DNA of 64,000 nt, taken from positions 271,603 through 335,602 of the forward strand of contig NZ_LMNL01000034.1 of the NCBI RefSeq assembly GCF_001422985.1. The letters run 5' to 3'. The position numbers and the translations under genes are program-made. Numbering within the stretch: position 1 is the first letter of the stretch; each line of letters begins with the position of its first letter. Positions 61,286 to 64,000 of this stretch are shown here, piece by piece. This DNA comes from Methylobacterium sp. Leaf117. Its GTDB lineage: Bacteria; Pseudomonadota; Alphaproteobacteria; Rhizobiales; Beijerinckiaceae. Below the pieces are notes generated by a model. The model had not been told where the DNA came from and did not search any database. It saw nothing but the letters and a program-made list of their open reading frames with translations.

Positions 61286-63070
61286 TCAGTTGGCCTGACG
61301 GCGCAGGAAGGCCGGGATTTCGAGCTGATCGTCGTCCATCATCCGGGACTGGGGCGCGACGCGACCCTGCGGATCGAGGTTGCCCTGAGCCGGACGGTAG
61401 GCCGGCGGAGCCTGGACGGGGGCGCGCTTGGGATACTCGGCCGGAGCGGCCGCCTGGGGAGCCGGAGCGACGGGCGCCCGCATCTGCGGGGCCGGCGCGG
61501 CCTCGGTCTCCTCGCGGCGTCCACCGAAGCCGACCGTCGCGAGACGGCGCAGCAGGGTCATGCGCTTGGAGTCGCCGGCCGGCTCGGCCGCCGGCTGCTC
61601 CTCGCGGGCCCGCAGCTGGGCCTGGGCCGGCAGCGGCAGGTCCTGGATCTGCGGCATGCGCGGCGCACGGGCGACCGCCACCGCCGGGCGCGGCGGCACG
61701 AACGGGCCGGCGGCATGCTGCAGGACCGGCTCGGGCGCCGGCAGCGGCGCGGGCTCGTAGGCCATGGCGGCGCGGGGCTGTGTCTGAGTCAGCATCACCT
61801 CGTCACGCATCACCGGCGCCTGGGGCAGCTCCACCCGCATCGGCTCGGGGGCGAGGGCCGCCGGCTCGGGCGCACGGAGGGTCTGCTGCACCGGGGCCTG
61901 GGCCGGAATGGCCTGAACCGGAGCCGGAGCGGCCGACGGGGCGGACGGAGCCGCTACGGAACCGTCCTGTCCGGCGGGGCGAAAGGTCGGCGCGGGCTGT
62001 GCGGCCCGCGCCCTCGCTTCCGCACGCAGGCGCTCGGCGACTTCGGCGATGCGCTGCTCGGTCTGCACGATGTCGGGGTTGTTCTGGGAGTTGGCGGCGA
62101 TCAGCGCCGGCTCGATACCGGTGGCGACCACCGAGACCCGGATGATGCCGTCGAGGCTCTCGTCGAAGGTCGCGCCCAGGATGATGTTGGCGTCCGAATC
62201 CACTTCCTCGCGGATGCGGGTGGCAGCCTCGTCGAGCTCGTAGAGGGTGAGGTCGTTGCCGCCGGTGATCGAGATCAGCAGGCCGCGCGCGCCCTTCATC
62301 GAGACGTCGTCAAGGAGCGGGTTGGCGATTGCGGCTTCCGCGGCGCGATTGGCGCGGTTCTCGCCCGAGGCCTCGCCGGTGCCCATCATGGCCTTGCCCA
62401 TGCCGCGCATGATGGCGCGAACGTCGGCGAAGTCGAGGTTGATCAGGCCTTCCTTGACCATCAGGTCAGTGATGCAGGCGACGCCGGAATAGAGCACCTG
62501 GTCGGCCATCGCGAAGGCGTCGGCGAAGGTGGTCTTCTCGTTGGCGACCCGGAACAGATTCTGGTTCGGGATGACGATCAGGGTGTCGACGGCGGCCTGC
62601 AGCTCCTGGATGCCGGCCTCGGCAGTGCGCATGCGGCGCACGCCCTCGAACTGGAACGGCTTGGTCACGACACCGACGGTGAGGATGCCCATGTCGCGGG
62701 CGGCGCGGGCGATGACGGGGGCCGCACCGGTGCCGGTGCCGCCGCCCATCCCGGCGGTGATGAAGCACATGTGGGCGCCCGAGAGCTGGTCCCGGATCTC
62801 GTCGATGACCTCATCGGCCGCCGCCGAGCCGACCTCGGGGTGCGAACCGGCGCCGAGCCCCTGGGTGACGCCGAGACCCATCTGGATCACGCGCTCGGCC
62901 TTCGAGGAGGTGAGCGCCTGGGCGTCGGTGTTGGCGACCACGAACTCGCAGCCGAGAAGGCCGGATTCGATCATGTTGTTGACGGCGTTGCCGCCGGCTC
63001 CGCCGACACCGAAGACGGTGATGCGGGGCTTGAGTTCACGGATATCCGGCGCCTGCAGACTGATGGCCAT
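61286..63070 (-). CDS. ftsZ: Cell division protein FtsZ
   Basis: A 594-residue tubulin homologue that forms the Z ring. The GTP-binding signature is GGGTGTG at 109-115. The T7 catalytic loop is [11 protein letters not shown]. The GTPase/C-terminal core ends near residue 320. It is followed by an exceptionally long disordered linker of about 250 residues rich in Ala, Pro and Gln, ending in the conserved tail [10 protein letters not shown] that binds FtsA. Long linkers are normal in alphaproteobacteria. ATG at 63070 has GAGG about 9 bases upstream; an ATG at 63103 is less likely. Confidence 0.97.
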   Translation of the reverse strand: MAISLQAPDIRELKPRITVFGVGGAGGNAVNNMIESGLLGCEFVVANTDAQALTSSKAERVIQMGLGVTQGLGAGSHPEVGSAAADEVIDEIRDQLSGAHMCFITAGMGGGTGTGAAPVIARAARDMGILTVGVVTKPFQFEGVRRMRTAEAGIQELQAAVDTLIVIPNQNLFRVANEKTTFADAFAMADQVLYSGVACITDLMVKEGLINLDFADVRAIMRGMGKAMMGTGEASGENRANRAAEAAIANPLLDDVSMKGARGLLISITGGNDLTLYELDEAATRIREEVDSDANIILGATFDESLDGIIRVSVVATGIEPALIAANSQNNPDIVQTEQRIAEVAERLRAEARARAAQPAPTFRPAGQDGSVAAPSAPSAAPAPVQAIPAQAPVQQTLRAPEPAALAPEPMRVELPQAPVMRDEVMLTQTQPRAAMAYEPAPLPAPEPVLQHAAGPFVPPRPAVAVARAPRMPQIQDLPLPAQAQLRAREEQPAAEPAGDSKRMTLLRRLATVGFGGRREETEAAPAPQMRAPVAPAPQAAAPAEYPKRAPVQAPPAYRPAQGNLDPQGRVAPQSRMMDDDQLEIPAFLRRQAN

Positions 63071-63194
63071 GGTGTCGAGCCTCTCGTGCCTTTCACGTTT
63101 CATTTGACGCCTCGGTTGAGGGAGGCGCCGATTCTCGTCTGGCCGTTCGCACCCACCCCGATACCCGGGGTTTGGGGCGCGACGGCGGTCGTTC

Positions 63195-64000
63195 TCAGAA
63201 ACTCTCGCGGATCCAGCGTCCGACGCGCGAGAGGTAGCCGTCCGTTCCCGTGCCGGCGAAGGCGCCATGGCCCCGCGGCTCGAAATGCTCCGCATGCGCC
63301 ACCTGCGGGTAGACCAGCAGGCCCACCGCCGCCGAGAAGGCGGGGCCCTTGGCGGCTTCCGGCAGGCCCCGGATGCCCAGGGGGCGGCCGATGCGGACCT
63401 GACCTTCCATGACCCGGCGGGCCACCTCGGGCAGACCCACGAGCTGACTGGCGCCGCCCGTCAGCACCACCCGGCGCCCGGCCTGGGCCGAGAAGCCGGC
63501 GGCCCGGAGGCGGTCGCGCACCAGCTCCACCACCTCCTCGACGCGCGGGCGGATGATCCGCACGAGCTGCGAGCGCGGCACATGGGTGGGGGCGTCGCCC
63601 TCGTCCTCGCCAACCCCGTGGACCGCGATCATGTCGCGCTCGTCGGAGGCGGTGGCGATGGCCGAGCCGTACAGGGTCTTGAGGCGCTCGGCCGCGGCGA
63701 CCCGGGTGGAGAGGCCGCGGGCGATGTCCATGGTGACGTGATGGCCGCCGACCGCGACCGCATCGACGTGGACGAGATGGCCACCGGAGAACACGCCGAC
63801 GCTGGTGGTGCCCCCGCCCATGTCGACCACGGCGACGCCCATTTCGGCCTCGTCGTCGACCAGGGCCGAGAGCCCGGCGGCGTAGGGGGTGGCGATCACC
63901 GCCTCGACGCCGAGGTGGCAATGCTCGACCGCGAGCATGAGATTGCGGGCGGCCGCCGCCTCGCCGGTGACCACGTGGAGGTCGACCCCGAGGGCATCGC
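63195..64000 (-). CDS. ftsA: Cell division protein FtsA (C-terminal part; continues past the right edge)
   Basis: The last 267 or so residues of FtsA, the actin-like protein that ties FtsZ to the membrane. The phosphate-binding loop [14 protein letters not shown] and the adenosine motif [16 protein letters not shown] are visible. The C-terminus ends in an amphipathic helix ([11 protein letters not shown]) expected for membrane attachment. The upstream part lies outside the window. It precedes ftsZ by about 125 bases on the same strand. Confidence 0.95.
   Translation of the reverse strand, partial: DALGVDLHVVTGEAAAARNLMLAVEHCHLGVEAVIATPYAAGLSALVDDEAEMGVAVVDMGGGTTSVGVFSGGHLVHVDAVAVGGHHVTMDIARGLSTRVAAAERLKTLYGSAIATASDERDMIAVHGVGEDEGDAPTHVPRSQLVRIIRPRVEEVVELVRDRLRAAGFSAQAGRRVVLTGGASQLVGLPEVARRVMEGQVRIGRPLGIRGLPEAAKGPAFSAAVGLLVYPQVAHAEHFEPRGHGAFAGTGTDGYLSRVGRWIRESF

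Noticed and set aside
1-64000. CRISPR arrays, rRNA genes, complete insertion sequences, prophage structural genes
   Set aside because: No regularly spaced repeat-spacer pattern, rRNA-like conserved sequence, intact transposase or phage structural protein was recognised anywhere in the window.

Overview
The window is high-GC DNA from an alphaproteobacterium, most probably Methylobacterium/Methylorubrum or a close relative in the Hyphomicrobiales. The grounds are the ftsA-ftsZ-lpxC-bamD-recN order at the right end, a GcrA cell-cycle regulator, a NepR-like small protein, the DUF4130-UdgX/radical-SAM pair, and strong GC bias at third codon positions. This is inference from gene content and family recognition; no database search was possible.

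Left part (1-11 kb) is accessory in character and contains AT-richer stretches. It holds a truncated gene at the edge, a ureide (purine-nitrogen) module made of a LysR regulator, a DctA-like symporter, ureidoglycine aminohydrolase and ureidoglycolate lyase, a DUF2336 protein, a frameshifted VCBS-repeat adhesin pseudogene, and a LysR regulator divergent from a luciferase-like flavin oxidoreductase.

11-22 kb: two small hypothetical genes precede a 1753-residue DUF4011/SF1 helicase/Vsr-like nuclease protein, which is the best antiphage-defence candidate here. After it come a lone receiver domain, type II NADH dehydrogenase, a 4-OT tautomerase, a Cys-rich periplasmic protein, NhaA, a YdcZ-type membrane protein and tRNA-Val(CAC).

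22-38 kb: a ferric-iron ABC importer (permease, binding protein, ATPase) has an alpha/beta hydrolase translationally coupled to its ATPase. PriA and a SpoIIAA-like protein follow. Then comes a mostly minus-strand run: asparaginase, Trm112-like, Lon-substrate-domain protein, CnoX-type thioredoxin, a secreted protein, glutathionyl-hydroquinone reductase and an AlgX-like protein. A 2H phosphoesterase and a PAP2 phosphatase close the block.

38-56 kb: a Tat-exported GFOR-like oxidoreductase sits next to an OprB porin, followed by a membrane-tethered TAXI protein. A DNA-repair cluster (RecX, radical SAM protein, DUF4130-UdgX fusion) is followed by a KefB/YbaL antiporter, a YihY/BrkB protein, an MntA-HepT toxin-antitoxin pair, DNA polymerase I, a DUF4142 protein with a textbook terminator, and phosphoglycolate phosphatase whose start region carries short tandem repeats.

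56-64 kb: core cell-cycle and envelope genes. These are gcrA and two small ORFs, then on the minus strand ftsA (partial), ftsZ, lpxC, bamD and recN. Dispersed CCTCTCCC/GGGAGAGG palindromic repeats occur in several intergenic gaps, and one similar element appears to lie inside the udgX coding region.
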